Translations under genes and position numbers: made by a program
Notes under the pieces: generated by a model
Seen by the model: the letters and a program-made list of their open reading frames with translations, nothing else
Databases searched by the model: none
Told to the model about the DNA's origin: nothing
Shown here: positions 35,896 to 44,484 of the stretch, piece after piece
How positions within the stretch are numbered: the stretch's first letter is position 1
How the letters are laid out: each line of letters begins with the position of its first letter
Assembly: GCA_016865505.2 (NCBI GenBank)
Contig: AP025252.1
Location: 1,860,001-1,924,000, forward strand
DNA from: Bryobacterales bacterium F-183
GTDB taxonomy: Bacteria > Acidobacteriota > Terriglobia > Bryobacterales > Bryobacteraceae
Direction: 5' to 3'
Length of the DNA stretch: 64,000 bases

Positions 35896-37983
35896 TTAGG
35901 CGCGAATCTGAGTAAGATACTCGACGGCGTCCGGTACGGTCAGGGGTGGTGCAAATAGGTACCCTTGCGCGAACATCGTGCCGGCTTCCATGGCCAGTTG
36001 CGCGTGCACCTGGTCTTCCACACCTTCGGCAAGCGATTCGATGCCCAAACCCTTGGCCACCGTACAGAGCGTCCGAACGATGTCGGCCGCTTCTTCATTA
36101 GTGGTCATGCTTTGCACCAGTTGCCGGCTGATCTTGACCGAATCAAAGAGCCCGCGCGACAGATACCGCAACGCTTGTGGCTCAATCGTGGCGTTATCCA
36201 ACCGGAGCCGTACGCCCAGGCTCTTCACCTGATGCAAGGCCAACGCCGCTGTCTCGCCGTCGCCGGAAAAGGCACGCTGGTTGATCTCCAGCACCAAGGC
36301 CGACGCGTCGATCCCCGCCGTATTGAGAATGTCTTCTACGCGCGACGCCAAGCCCGGCTGCCGGACCTCGCGAGGCGAGACATTGATGCCCACGTACAGC
36401 GGCGGGTCACTCGGGAAACGATGCTGCAACTGCCGGATGGACACCGCGGCATGGCGCAAACTGAACACACCCAGCGGAATCACCAGACCGGTGTTTTCGG
36501 CATGGGTCAAGAACTGGTCCGGCGCGAGTACGCCACGCTCCGGATGCCGCCAGCGCAGCAGCCCTTCAAAGCCCGCCACCGAGCCGTTTTCCAGGCGGAT
36601 CACCGGCTGATAGTAGATTTCAAACTCGTCCAGGTCCAGGCCGCGCTGTACCTCGAGCGACAGTTCCAACCGGCGGATCGATTCCTGCTGCATGGGCAGG
36701 TCGAACAACGCGATGCGCGATCCACCTTTGCTCTTGGCCTCACGAACCGCAAGGTCCACGTCGCGCAGCATCTCGGTGGCCTTCCGGTAACCGTCGTGCC
36801 ACAGCGCGACGCCGATCGTGGCGCAGGCGAACACCTCCGTACCTTCGAGCAGAAACGAATGTCCGAACTCGGCCTGCATCTTGGCAGCCGCTTCCTGCGC
36901 TTCCCGCAGATCGTCCACACCGCCGAGCAGCACCGCAAACTCGTCCGAGCCGAGGTACGCCACCAGGTGGCTTTCGCCGCCTTCGCTCGAACGCACAGCA
37001 CGCTGCAGGCGGGACGCCGCTTCAATCAACAACTGATCGCCGGACTCGTGCCCGAACACCGAGTTGATGGCCGCGTACTGATCCAGGTTCAGCAGTACGA
37101 CTGCAAAGCCCCAGCGCCGGTGACCTTCGCGATACTCGATGGCCTTTTGGAGCGCGTCCATCAAAAATGTGCGATTGGGGAGGCCGGTGAGCGGGTCGTA
37201 AATACGCTTTGCCGTCGTATCCTTCATCACGCCGGCGATGCGTAACGCGGTTCCGTTGGCGCCTTCGCGCTGGATCTGCCCGCGTACCTCGACGTGACGG
37301 TAACTGCCGTTCTTGTGACGGATGCGATGCTGGCTCAGGATTTCATTGGGCCCGCCGTCGGAGCTGACCTCGCTCAGCAACAGTTGCAGGCGCGATTGGT
37401 CCTCTTCATGGACGCGGCCAAACCAGTCCTCCGGCGTACACTCGAGTTCCGTGTCGTCAAAGCCGATCAACTGCTTCCAGCGTGATGAGAAGTGAATCGC
37501 CCCCGAGCGGAGGTCCCAATCCCAGATGCCGTCGCCGGTGGCTTCGGCCGCGAGTTCAAATCGTTGCGCCCGTAGCCGTGCCTCGTCACTTTCCTTCTTA
37601 CGCTTCAGGTGAAAAGCCAGCCGGGCCAAGGCCATCTGCGGGTCCCCGGTAGGAGCCACACAATCGCTGGCGCCGGTGCGCATCGCCTCTATCGCGTCGG
37701 GGCCGGTGGCGGTGATCAGAATCGGGAGCAGGCTATCCGGATACGTGGCGCGCAGCAACCGCAGGACATCGAGCGCGGGACGTCCCCCATCAACGGTGGG
37801 CGTCTCAAACAGCACCAGGTCCACACGCTGCAGGGGAATGATCTGCGCCGTATCCGCCGACCCGCTGGAGTGCAGAACCTCGTAGCCGAGTTCCCCCAGC
37901 GCCAGCGACAACGCGCTGCGAGCGGCCGGATCGCCATTCACCACGAGGATCTTCTGTCTGTCCGGATGCACAGGCACCCTCAT
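35896..37983 (-). CDS. REC-PAS-GGDEF-EAL protein with degenerate motifs
   Basis: 695 residues. Order: receiver (residues ~11-125), PAS with PAC-like tail (~140-255), GGDEF (~265-425), EAL (~440-690). The receiver has DLVLFETP where an acceptor aspartate is expected, and APTGD in place of the usual K-P, so phosphorylation is unlikely. The GGDEF site reads GSDEF. The EAL domain starts EGLLRW, keeps GINVS, AEGVE and QGY, but the loop-6 DDFGTGYSS is DNATIEPQA and LKID reads VKIS. Cyclic-di-GMP cleavage is thus doubtful; synthesis may remain. It could serve as a binding sensor for the polysaccharide locus. Divergent from the gene at 38036 (52-base gap). Confidence 0.88.
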   Translation of the reverse strand: MRVPVHPDRQKILVVNGDPAARSALSLALGELGYEVLHSSGSADTAQIIPLQRVDLVLFETPTVDGGRPALDVLRLLRATYPDSLLPILITATGPDAIEAMRTGASDCVAPTGDPQMALARLAFHLKRKKESDEARLRAQRFELAAEATGDGIWDWDLRSGAIHFSSRWKQLIGFDDTELECTPEDWFGRVHEEDQSRLQLLLSEVSSDGGPNEILSQHRIRHKNGSYRHVEVRGQIQREGANGTALRIAGVMKDTTAKRIYDPLTGLPNRTFLMDALQKAIEYREGHRRWGFAVVLLNLDQYAAINSVFGHESGDQLLIEAASRLQRAVRSSEGGESHLVAYLGSDEFAVLLGGVDDLREAQEAAAKMQAEFGHSFLLEGTEVFACATIGVALWHDGYRKATEMLRDVDLAVREAKSKGGSRIALFDLPMQQESIRRLELSLEVQRGLDLDEFEIYYQPVIRLENGSVAGFEGLLRWRHPERGVLAPDQFLTHAENTGLVIPLGVFSLRHAAVSIRQLQHRFPSDPPLYVGINVSPREVRQPGLASRVEDILNTAGIDASALVLEINQRAFSGDGETAALALHQVKSLGVRLRLDNATIEPQALRYLSRGLFDSVKISRQLVQSMTTNEEAADIVRTLCTVAKGLGIESLAEGVEDQVHAQLAMEAGTMFAQGYLFAPPLTVPDAVEYLTQIRA

Positions 37984-38035
37984 TTATCGACCGCGGGGGA
38001 GGGGAACTTTAAGGATCTTGTGTTAGCATCCGCAC

Positions 38036-38383
38036 ATGTCGGCGTGGAACTTTGAGGGTAGACAGTTCCTCCCTTTGCGCAACAGTGAGGGTGGGCAGGT
38101 CAATGGCGATACGCGATTTCTGTACCACCAGTCGGGCGACCTTCTCACCGCGACCTACAGCGGCGGGGGCATCCGGGCCGGGTCGATGTTAGGTACGGTC
38201 GCCGCCGACGGGCAGCTTCACTTCTGTTACCACCACCTCACGGATGGGGGCGAGTTACGGAGCGGAGTCTGCCGGTCGCGCCCGGAACTCCTGCCGGACG
38301 GTCGCATCCGGCTGTACGAGTCCTGGCAATGGACCCTGGGAGGCGACCTCGCCACCGGAGAATCCATCGTCGAAGAAAAATGA
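38036..38383 (+). CDS. Small conserved hypothetical protein
   Basis: 115 residues, no signal peptide or membrane helix. Sequence is rich in beta-strand and turn residues: NFEGRQFLPLRNSEGGQVNGDTRF, LTATYSGGGIRAGSMLGTV, LHFCYHHLTDGGELRSGVCRSRPELLPDGRIRLYESW. I recall similar proteins under the doubtful label N-acetylglutamate synthase, but nothing here looks like an acetyltransferase. Divergent from the GGDEF gene and followed by a strong hairpin. The function is unknown. Confidence 0.6.
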   Translation: MSAWNFEGRQFLPLRNSEGGQVNGDTRFLYHQSGDLLTATYSGGGIRAGSMLGTVAADGQLHFCYHHLTDGGELRSGVCRSRPELLPDGRIRLYESWQWTLGGDLATGESIVEEK

Positions 38384-38385
38384 GA

Positions 38386-38425
38386 TATCCCTTTCGTGTC
38401 AGATCGGTCTGACACAAAAGGGATA
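38386..38425. repeat. Long palindromic hairpin between convergent genes (REP-like)
   Basis: Left arm TATCCCTTTCGTGTCAGA (38386-38403), loop TCGG, right arm at 38408-38425 complementary over 17 of 18 bases. The core GTGTCAGA/TCTGACAC resembles palindromes I associate with REP-like elements of acidobacteria. It lies between the ends of the genes at 38383 and 38467. There is no run of T after either arm, so a simple intrinsic terminator is not shown. Confidence 0.7.
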
Positions 38426-38466
38426 CACAAAACAGCAGAATGGGGTAGGTGCTTTCTTGAGGCTGC

Positions 38467-41400
38467 TTACTCGACCGCGCCCTTGATCCACTCCAGAATC
38501 GTCATGTATTCAGGCGAGTTCTTCGTCCACCGGACCCCGCCGCCGTGCGCCAGGACCTTGGAATCCACCACGCCTTCCTGCTCCGCGCTCGACGTCGGCT
38601 TCCGCAGAATGAGACTCTCTTCCGGATTGTCCACATTCACGACCTTCCGCGCCGTACTCCAGCTGCCGTCAAAGATCGCGTGCGACGCATGACAGTGCAC
38701 GCAGGCATACCCGTCGCGTCCGCGCTTCTCCAGAATCGGCTGCACGTACCCGCGGAAGTACGTCTCGTCCAGCTTCCGCGTATTCTTCGTGACCGTCGTA
38801 GCGCCGGCAGGCATCGGCGGCGGTGGAGGCGGCTTCGGCAGGCTCGCTTCCACCTGTTTGGACAGCGGCCCGAGTTCTCCCGCGACCTCGATCACGCCGG
38901 GGAATCGCGTCGGCCGTACCATCAGTCCCGCGGTCTGCGCCAGTTTCTTCATCGTGGCATCGGGTGACGACAGCAGCGGCAGCAGCGCCTTCGAAAACCG
39001 CTCGGCGCTCTGCCCAAAGAACGCAATCTGCTCGACGTCGTTGCCAATGCGGTTGTACTGCGGTGGGAACGTATCTTCCACCTTGTTCAGCGGCTCGTAC
39101 ACATCGGCATGGCGCAACTCAAAATCGCCCAACGCCGCCAGCAAGGTCTTGCGCTGGTAATCGTTGTTGCCTTCCAGTACCTTCGCGAACTTATCCGCCA
39201 GGCGCGACTCCACCGCCAGGCGACCCTTGATCACGCGTACCTTGTCCTCATCGCGACCCAGAAGCGGAATCCAGTTGTTATAGAAGTACCGGATGTTCTC
39301 ATCCGCGATGTTGTAAATACCTTCGGTCAGGTTGCGGTTCACCCAAGCATGCTGCGGCTTCTCGATCTGTGCCAGGAACGTATCCTCGATCCTGCTGCGC
39401 GACGCCGGGTCCGCATTCCAGAACCACATCTGCCACAAGCCCTTCAGCGCTTGTGTGCGAATCGCCGGTTCCGCTGCCTTGGATGCTTCGATCAGCGCGG
39501 TATCCAAACCCGGGCGCGACGCCAATCCCGCAAAGTGCTGTGCGAACACGCGCGTTGCACCCCAGCGTGTACGTTCGTCACCCTTGGTCAGCGCCTGTTC
39601 CAAAGGCGTGGTGGCCAGCCCTGGATGCCGCGAGTACGCCTGCCGAACCGCCCATGCCGCCGTACGCCGCACCAGCTTGCTCGAATCGCCCAGGCGGACG
39701 ATCAGCAACTGCAGCGACGCAGGATCGGCAATTCGTCCCATCGCCTCCACCGCAGCCTGCCGGACGTACGGATCGTTTGACCCCGCAGCCGCCGTCAGGT
39801 CCGCGCCGCCTACCCAGTACTGATCCAACTGCTGCAGCATCTCGGCCGGGTTTGACGACAACGCCGCCACCGGGGTCGCGCTCCAACGTCCGCCCTTGCC
39901 AGGGCCCGGATAGTACGCACTCAGCGCCAGCACCGACATCTGAGTCTCGCGGAACGGCGTACGGAAGTTCTCATACGCCTGGATCGGGTCCATCCAGCCG
40001 CCGAACTCCTGTTGCCGCTTCAGCAAATACTGTAATCCCTTGGCGACCTTTGGATGCTCACGCGGAATCCCCGCTGCGTGCAAGGCCCAGAGCGCGTGCC
40101 CGGTTTGGAACTCCGTCTCCAGTTCCTTCTCGCCGAACTTTGCCGCCCACTGGCCGCTCGGCCGCTGCAGCGACAGGATGCGCTCGGCATTCGCCGCGAT
40201 CTTTTCCTTGTACTTTGCGCGATCCATGTCCGCCAAGGCCAGGGTCTGGTAGCAAAGGTCAATGGTGTTCTTCACCTCGCCCTTGGCCACAAACTCCGGC
40301 AACCTTGGATCTTTGGACGCGACCCACGAATACCAGGCCACTTCATGCGCGCTCACCAGCGGCGTATTGCCGTTGGTCTCATCGCTCGGCAACTTGTCGC
40401 GACCCGCATAGTACAGCTTCAAGTACTCGTTGACGCCATTGTGGAAGGACGCACGCTGCTCTCCGGCGATCTCCGTTTCATAGATCCCCAGCAACGTCGA
40501 CATGCGGCTCAACACATTGGCCGCCGCCGAAATCATGCGGGACCACACCGCGCCTTCCTTCTCAAACCCATAAAACGGCCGCGGATTGTTATAAAACCGC
40601 TCCGTCATAAACTGCAGTTGCTGCCGCTGTACCACCGGGTATCCGTTGCGCGTCGCGTACATCTGCGCGCGCTGGGTAAAGTGCGTGGCATGGCAGGCGA
40701 CACACAGCGACGTTTCCTGATGCAGGCTCGACACGCGATCGTAAATACCGCCGCGCCGCGGCGTATTCGCGTGCCAGGAATCGCCGGCGCCCATCGCAAA
40801 ATCCACCGCCGCGCGAACCGCATCTTCCGGCTTGGCGTACGGCGGCACATCGTACACGCGAGTCCGCAGTTTGTATTCCGGATGATTGGCGCGGACGCAC
40901 ACATAGTACGTGCCCGCTTCCTTGAGGACACGAGTGGTGAACTTATTGCCGGGCAGCGCCTGCACCTCATGCGGCAGCGCCACCGGATCTTCACCCTCAA
41001 AGTACGGTGCGATCTTGCCGTCGGCGCCCACGCGATGCACGGACACATCCACCGGCAGATGGTCCCGCTCCATCAGTTCGATCTGGAAGTACACCAGCTT
41101 CGGCTTCGTGTCGCGGAACTCGAACTTGTACCAATCCTGCTCGCCCATCGGATCTTTGGGTTTCGGCGTTTCGGGAATCGGGATGTACGGATTCTCGTCA
41201 GCGGAGGCAAACACCACCGAACCCAGCGGTACGACATTGGCCTGCCGCCACGTATTGTTCGGTTCGCGCTTCAATAGCGCGGACCCCGGCCAGCGCGTCG
41301 CCTTCAACTCATAGCTGCCCGTCGACCCCTGCACCACAAACCGCATCGATCCGCCGGCCGGTGCGGACACGAGCGTCGTATAGTCGCCATCGCCCGTGTG

Positions 41401-41628
41401 CAGACGTTTCGCCGCCAGAACCTCGCCCGCTTTGCCCTCGACAGTGAACAGCGCCGGTCCCGCCGGCTTCACCGCAAAGTGGACGCTGATCGTCTCACCG
41501 GCTTTCACCGGTTTCACGAACTCTTTGCGACCCTTCAGTGCGCCGCTTTCGGCAATCAGTTCCGGCAGATTGCCGGCTACGGCAACGGATACACAGCAAC
41601 TGGCAATAACGACAGGGAACAGTTTCAT
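38467..41628 (-). CDS. Large secreted cytochrome c-type / HEAT-repeat protein
   Basis: 1053 residues, start set at ATG 41628 to open the signal peptide (KLFPVVIASCCVSVAVAG). Two heme-binding CxxCH motifs occur: CVACHATHF near residue 306 and CVHCHASHAIF near residue 976. Between them lie a terpene-cyclase-like alpha-toroid segment (NTIDLCYQTLALADMDRA...QRPSGQWAAKF...FQTGHALWALHAAGIP) and HEAT-like repeats (PYVRQAAVEAMGRIADPASLQ, KLVRRTAAWAVRQAYS). An N-terminal prepeptidase-like beta domain precedes them. Such giant multidomain cytochromes are common in Acidobacteria and Planctomycetes. The electron partner and substrate are unknown. A Pro-rich linker PPPPPPMP precedes the last heme. Confidence 0.8.
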   Translation of the reverse strand: MKLFPVVIASCCVSVAVAGNLPELIAESGALKGRKEFVKPVKAGETISVHFAVKPAGPALFTVEGKAGEVLAAKRLHTGDGDYTTLVSAPAGGSMRFVVQGSTGSYELKATRWPGSALLKREPNNTWRQANVVPLGSVVFASADENPYIPIPETPKPKDPMGEQDWYKFEFRDTKPKLVYFQIELMERDHLPVDVSVHRVGADGKIAPYFEGEDPVALPHEVQALPGNKFTTRVLKEAGTYYVCVRANHPEYKLRTRVYDVPPYAKPEDAVRAAVDFAMGAGDSWHANTPRRGGIYDRVSSLHQETSLCVACHATHFTQRAQMYATRNGYPVVQRQQLQFMTERFYNNPRPFYGFEKEGAVWSRMISAAANVLSRMSTLLGIYETEIAGEQRASFHNGVNEYLKLYYAGRDKLPSDETNGNTPLVSAHEVAWYSWVASKDPRLPEFVAKGEVKNTIDLCYQTLALADMDRAKYKEKIAANAERILSLQRPSGQWAAKFGEKELETEFQTGHALWALHAAGIPREHPKVAKGLQYLLKRQQEFGGWMDPIQAYENFRTPFRETQMSVLALSAYYPGPGKGGRWSATPVAALSSNPAEMLQQLDQYWVGGADLTAAAGSNDPYVRQAAVEAMGRIADPASLQLLIVRLGDSSKLVRRTAAWAVRQAYSRHPGLATTPLEQALTKGDERTRWGATRVFAQHFAGLASRPGLDTALIEASKAAEPAIRTQALKGLWQMWFWNADPASRSRIEDTFLAQIEKPQHAWVNRNLTEGIYNIADENIRYFYNNWIPLLGRDEDKVRVIKGRLAVESRLADKFAKVLEGNNDYQRKTLLAALGDFELRHADVYEPLNKVEDTFPPQYNRIGNDVEQIAFFGQSAERFSKALLPLLSSPDATMKKLAQTAGLMVRPTRFPGVIEVAGELGPLSKQVEASLPKPPPPPPMPAGATTVTKNTRKLDETYFRGYVQPILEKRGRDGYACVHCHASHAIFDGSWSTARKVVNVDNPEESLILRKPTSSAEQEGVVDSKVLAHGGGVRWTKNSPEYMTILEWIKGAVE

Positions 41629-41658
41629 GGTTCTACGACACAAATCCCAACCGGACCG

Positions 41659-43359
41659 CTAGGCCCGATCATCCAAAATCGACTTCAGCCGTTGATATCC
41701 TGCCCGGCTGACAGGCAGTTGCGTACCATCGAGCAGCACCGCGATCTTCGAATCCTTGGTGTACGGCTCAATCTTGGCCACACGTTCCAGATTCACGATG
41801 TGCGAGCGATGGATGCGTAAAAACCGCTTCGGGTCGAGGGACGCCTCCAGACTCGAAATGGTTTGCTGTTTCAAATACCCTTTTTTATTGCTGTACAGGC
41901 ACACATAATCGTCCTGCGCCTCGACGTAATCGAGCTTATCGATCGGGATAATGTGTACCTTCGGGCCATCCTTCACCACGATCCGCTCGCTATGCGGCTG
42001 TTCCGGCGACCTCGCCTCGCGCCTCAACTCAGCGGCTGCTTCTGCAGGACGACGGTTGTTCTCGCCCATTCTCTGCTTGGCGCGAGTCAAGGCGGTTTGG
42101 AAGCGATCCATCGAAAAAGGCTTCAGCAAATAATCGACGGCGTGCGCGTCAAACGCCTTCATCGCGTACTGGTCAAATGCCGTCGCAAAGATCACAGCCG
42201 GCTCATGTTCGATGAGTTCCAGCACTTCAAAGCCATCGAGCTTCGGCATCTGGACGTCCAGAAACACCAAGTCCGGTTCCAGCTCATTGATGACCTTTAC
42301 GGCCTCAAATCCGTTGCTACATTCGGCCAAAACTTCGATCTCCGGCGCGCTTTCGCCGAGGTATTCGCGAGTCACCAGCCGCGCCAGTTCCTCATCGTCC
42401 ACCAGTACACAGGTGATGCGGCCGTTCGCTGCAGCCGCCTTCTTCTTCGGAGCCGCAGCGGCCGGATCCGCCGCGCTTGGTGACGACGGCTTCGACAACG
42501 CTCGCAGATCCAGCAATACTTCGCGAGCCGACTGATACCGTTCATCGGCATCCTTTTCCAGGCACTTGCGAACAATGCGGTCCAACTCCGCCGGGACCTC
42601 ATAGTTGAATCGCGCCATTGCCTCGGGCTGCGCCGTCAGGATCCGGGCCAGCGTCTCCTGGCTATTGGCTCCGTCAAACGGCACCCGGCCAGTAGCCATC
42701 TCGTACAGCACCGCACCCAGGCTGAACAGATCGCTCCGCGCATCCACTTCGCGACCCAGCGCCTGTTCGGGACTCATATACTGCATCGTCCCCATCACCA
42801 CGCCAACATCGGACATCGCGCGAGTCTCGGCGCTATCCCTCGCCTGACCCGGCTTCGGCGGCGGAGCACACACCCGCGCCAGTCCAAAATCCAGGACCTT
42901 CACATGCCCGCGCCGGTTCACAATAATGTTGCCGGGCTTGATGTCGCAATGCACCACACCGCTCTGATGCGCGGCGTCCAAAGCATCGGCCACCTGCGAA
43001 CCGATGGACACAATCTCCTTGAGCGGCAGCGACCCATGTTCCAGGCGGATGTTCAACGGTTCGCCCTCGACATGTTCCATGACGATGTAGGCTTGCCCGT
43101 CATGCCGCCCGATGTCGTAGACGTGGGTGACGTTGGGATGATTGAGCCCGGACGTGATCTTGGCCTCTTGCGTAAACAGTTGCAGCCGGGCCGGATCATT
43201 GCAGACTTCGGTGGGAAGAAACTTGACGGCCACCTGCCGGTCGAGCCGTTCGTCCGTGGCAAGATACACCTCGCCCATGCCTCCGGCGCCCAGCTTGCGC
43301 AGGATCCGGTAGTGCCCAATGGTTTTTCCGCTCGAAAGACTGGCCGCCGAGTTATCCAA
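41659..43359 (-). CDS. Ser/Thr protein kinase fused to a LytTR-type response regulator
   Basis: 566 residues, apparently from a TTG start at 43359 (an in-frame stop lies four codons upstream). The kinase (residues ~16-285) has GAGGMGEVYLA, AVKFLP (catalytic Lys), HCDIKPGN (Asp present, Arg before it is Cys), DFGLAR and GTMQYMSPEQ. After an Ala/Lys/Pro linker comes an intact receiver with VDDEELARL, FLDVQMPKLDGF (acceptor Asp), FATAFDQYAMKAF and LLKPF. The final ~100 residues are a LytTR DNA-binding domain (KVHIIPIDKLDYVEAQDDYVCLY, FLRIHRSHIVNLERVAKIEP). One polypeptide thus joins a Hanks kinase, a phospho-acceptor domain and a DNA-binding domain. Divergent from tRNA-Sec; the target genes are unknown. 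Confidence 0.92.
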   Translation of the reverse strand: MDNSAASLSSGKTIGHYRILRKLGAGGMGEVYLATDERLDRQVAVKFLPTEVCNDPARLQLFTQEAKITSGLNHPNVTHVYDIGRHDGQAYIVMEHVEGEPLNIRLEHGSLPLKEIVSIGSQVADALDAAHQSGVVHCDIKPGNIIVNRRGHVKVLDFGLARVCAPPPKPGQARDSAETRAMSDVGVVMGTMQYMSPEQALGREVDARSDLFSLGAVLYEMATGRVPFDGANSQETLARILTAQPEAMARFNYEVPAELDRIVRKCLEKDADERYQSAREVLLDLRALSKPSSPSAADPAAAAPKKKAAAANGRITCVLVDDEELARLVTREYLGESAPEIEVLAECSNGFEAVKVINELEPDLVFLDVQMPKLDGFEVLELIEHEPAVIFATAFDQYAMKAFDAHAVDYLLKPFSMDRFQTALTRAKQRMGENNRRPAEAAAELRREARSPEQPHSERIVVKDGPKVHIIPIDKLDYVEAQDDYVCLYSNKKGYLKQQTISSLEASLDPKRFLRIHRSHIVNLERVAKIEPYTKDSKIAVLLDGTQLPVSRAGYQRLKSILDDRA

Positions 43360-43423
43360 ACTGTCAGTCTATCAACCTGCCGGGGCAAGACCAACGCACC
43401 GGGTGACTGCTAAACTGCCATGC

Positions 43424-43517
43424 GGAAGCCAAATTTGGCCGGTGTCAGGCCTGGTCTTCAAAACCAGTGAACGGTACTCGTATCGTTGGTGGGTTCGACT
43501 CCCACTGGCTTCCGCCA
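43424..43517 (+). tRNA. selC: tRNA-Sec (selenocysteine, anticodon TCA)
   Basis: 94 bases. An eight-base-pair acceptor stem pairs 43424-43431 (GGAAGCCA) with 43506-43513 (TGGCTTCC); the discriminator G and an encoded CCA follow. The anticodon stem CTGGT/ACCAG encloses loop CTTCAAA, placing TCA at 43458-43460. A long variable arm pairs AACGGTAC with GTATCGTT. The T stem is GTGGG/CCCAC with loop TTCGACT. The eight-base acceptor stem, long variable arm and UGA-reading anticodon are diagnostic. It would be charged with serine and converted to Sec by SelA. selA, selB and selD are not in the window, nor is an obvious Sec-containing gene. The mrr gene starts 15 bases after the CCA. Confidence 0.95.
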
Positions 43518-43531
43518 AGCGCACTCGTTGC

Positions 43532-44446
43532 ATGTCTATTCCTGACTATCAATCTCTGATGCTGCCGGTGTTACGTGCGGTTGCCGACCGCGAAGAGTAC
43601 ACCGTAGCTGCGATCCGCGCCAATACGGCCGCCGCGTTAGGGCTATCCGCTGACGAATTGGCCGAACGGCTTGCTAGTGGAACCCAGGCGGTGTTTGCGA
43701 ATCGGATTGGGTGGGCGGTCCAATACCTCAAGGCAGCTGGAGTCATTCGAGCCGTGCGGCGCGGGGTGTATCAGGTGACGGATCGAGGCCTAGACCTTCT
43801 CGCGACGCGACCGCCGGAGTTGTCGGTTAAGGCACTGCGCCGGTACCCCGAGTTCTTGGAATTTTTGGCTCGTGCTGCCGGTAATCCGTCAGCCGGCACC
43901 GTTGCTGCTCCTGTCAATGAAAACAAGGCCACACCCGAAGAGCTCCTGGAGTCGAGTTTCAAGGAACTGAGGCTCGCCCTCACACGAGATCTGCTGGATC
44001 AGGTTAGCAACGGCTCGCCAGCCGCCTTCGAACAGATCGTCGTCGATCTTCTGGTCGCGATGGGTTACGGCGGTTCTGTAGAGGATGCGGGCAAAGTCGT
44101 GGGCCGCTCCGGCGACGGCGGTATTGATGGAGTCATCAAGCAGGACAAGCTCGGTCTGGATGTCATTTATATCCAAGCAAAGCGCTGGAAGGATAATGTC
44201 GGCAGCCCGGAAGTGATGAAGTTCTCGGGCAGCCTGACCAAACGCCACGCTAGCCGGGGAGTGTTCATCACAACATCATCCTTCACCAAGGACGCGATGG
44301 ACTTTGTCGAATCCATGCCGCAGAAGATCGTCCTGATCGACGGCCTCCAACTCGCCTCACTGATGATCGAACACAACGTTGGTGTCGCGCCGGCGAAGTC
44401 GTACACCATCAAGCGCATCGACCAGGATTACTTCGACAACCTTTAG
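43532..44446 (+). CDS. mrr: Mrr-type restriction endonuclease
   Basis: 304 residues, the same length as E. coli Mrr. The N-terminal half is a winged-helix Mrr_N-type domain (YQSLMLPVLRAVADREEYTVAAI...AVQYLKAAGVIRAVRRGVYQVTDRG). The C-half is a PD-(D/E)xK nuclease: FEQIVVDLLVAMGYGG, GRSGDGGIDGVI (catalytic Asp) and VIYIQAKRW (QxK motif), then RGVFITTSSFTKDA. Mrr enzymes cut methylated DNA. The start is ATG 43532, after the tRNA-Sec CCA; no clear ribosome site precedes it, and a longer frame would run back through the tRNA. It has no modification or partner gene nearby. Confidence 0.9.
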   Translation: MSIPDYQSLMLPVLRAVADREEYTVAAIRANTAAALGLSADELAERLASGTQAVFANRIGWAVQYLKAAGVIRAVRRGVYQVTDRGLDLLATRPPELSVKALRRYPEFLEFLARAAGNPSAGTVAAPVNENKATPEELLESSFKELRLALTRDLLDQVSNGSPAAFEQIVVDLLVAMGYGGSVEDAGKVVGRSGDGGIDGVIKQDKLGLDVIYIQAKRWKDNVGSPEVMKFSGSLTKRHASRGVFITTSSFTKDAMDFVESMPQKIVLIDGLQLASLMIEHNVGVAPAKSYTIKRIDQDYFDNL

Positions 44447-44484
44447 CAGCAAGCCGGCCGACCTGCGATACCCTCATCCTGATC

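Noticed and set aside
38386-38425. Hairpin as an intrinsic terminator
   Set aside because: Neither arm is followed by a T-run, unlike the two clear terminators at 57593-57636 and 62012-62047.
40054-41277. 407-codon open frame on the plus strand within the cytochrome gene
   Set aside because: The minus-strand gene holds two CxxCH motifs and HEAT repeats; the plus-strand product is arginine-rich with no family match.
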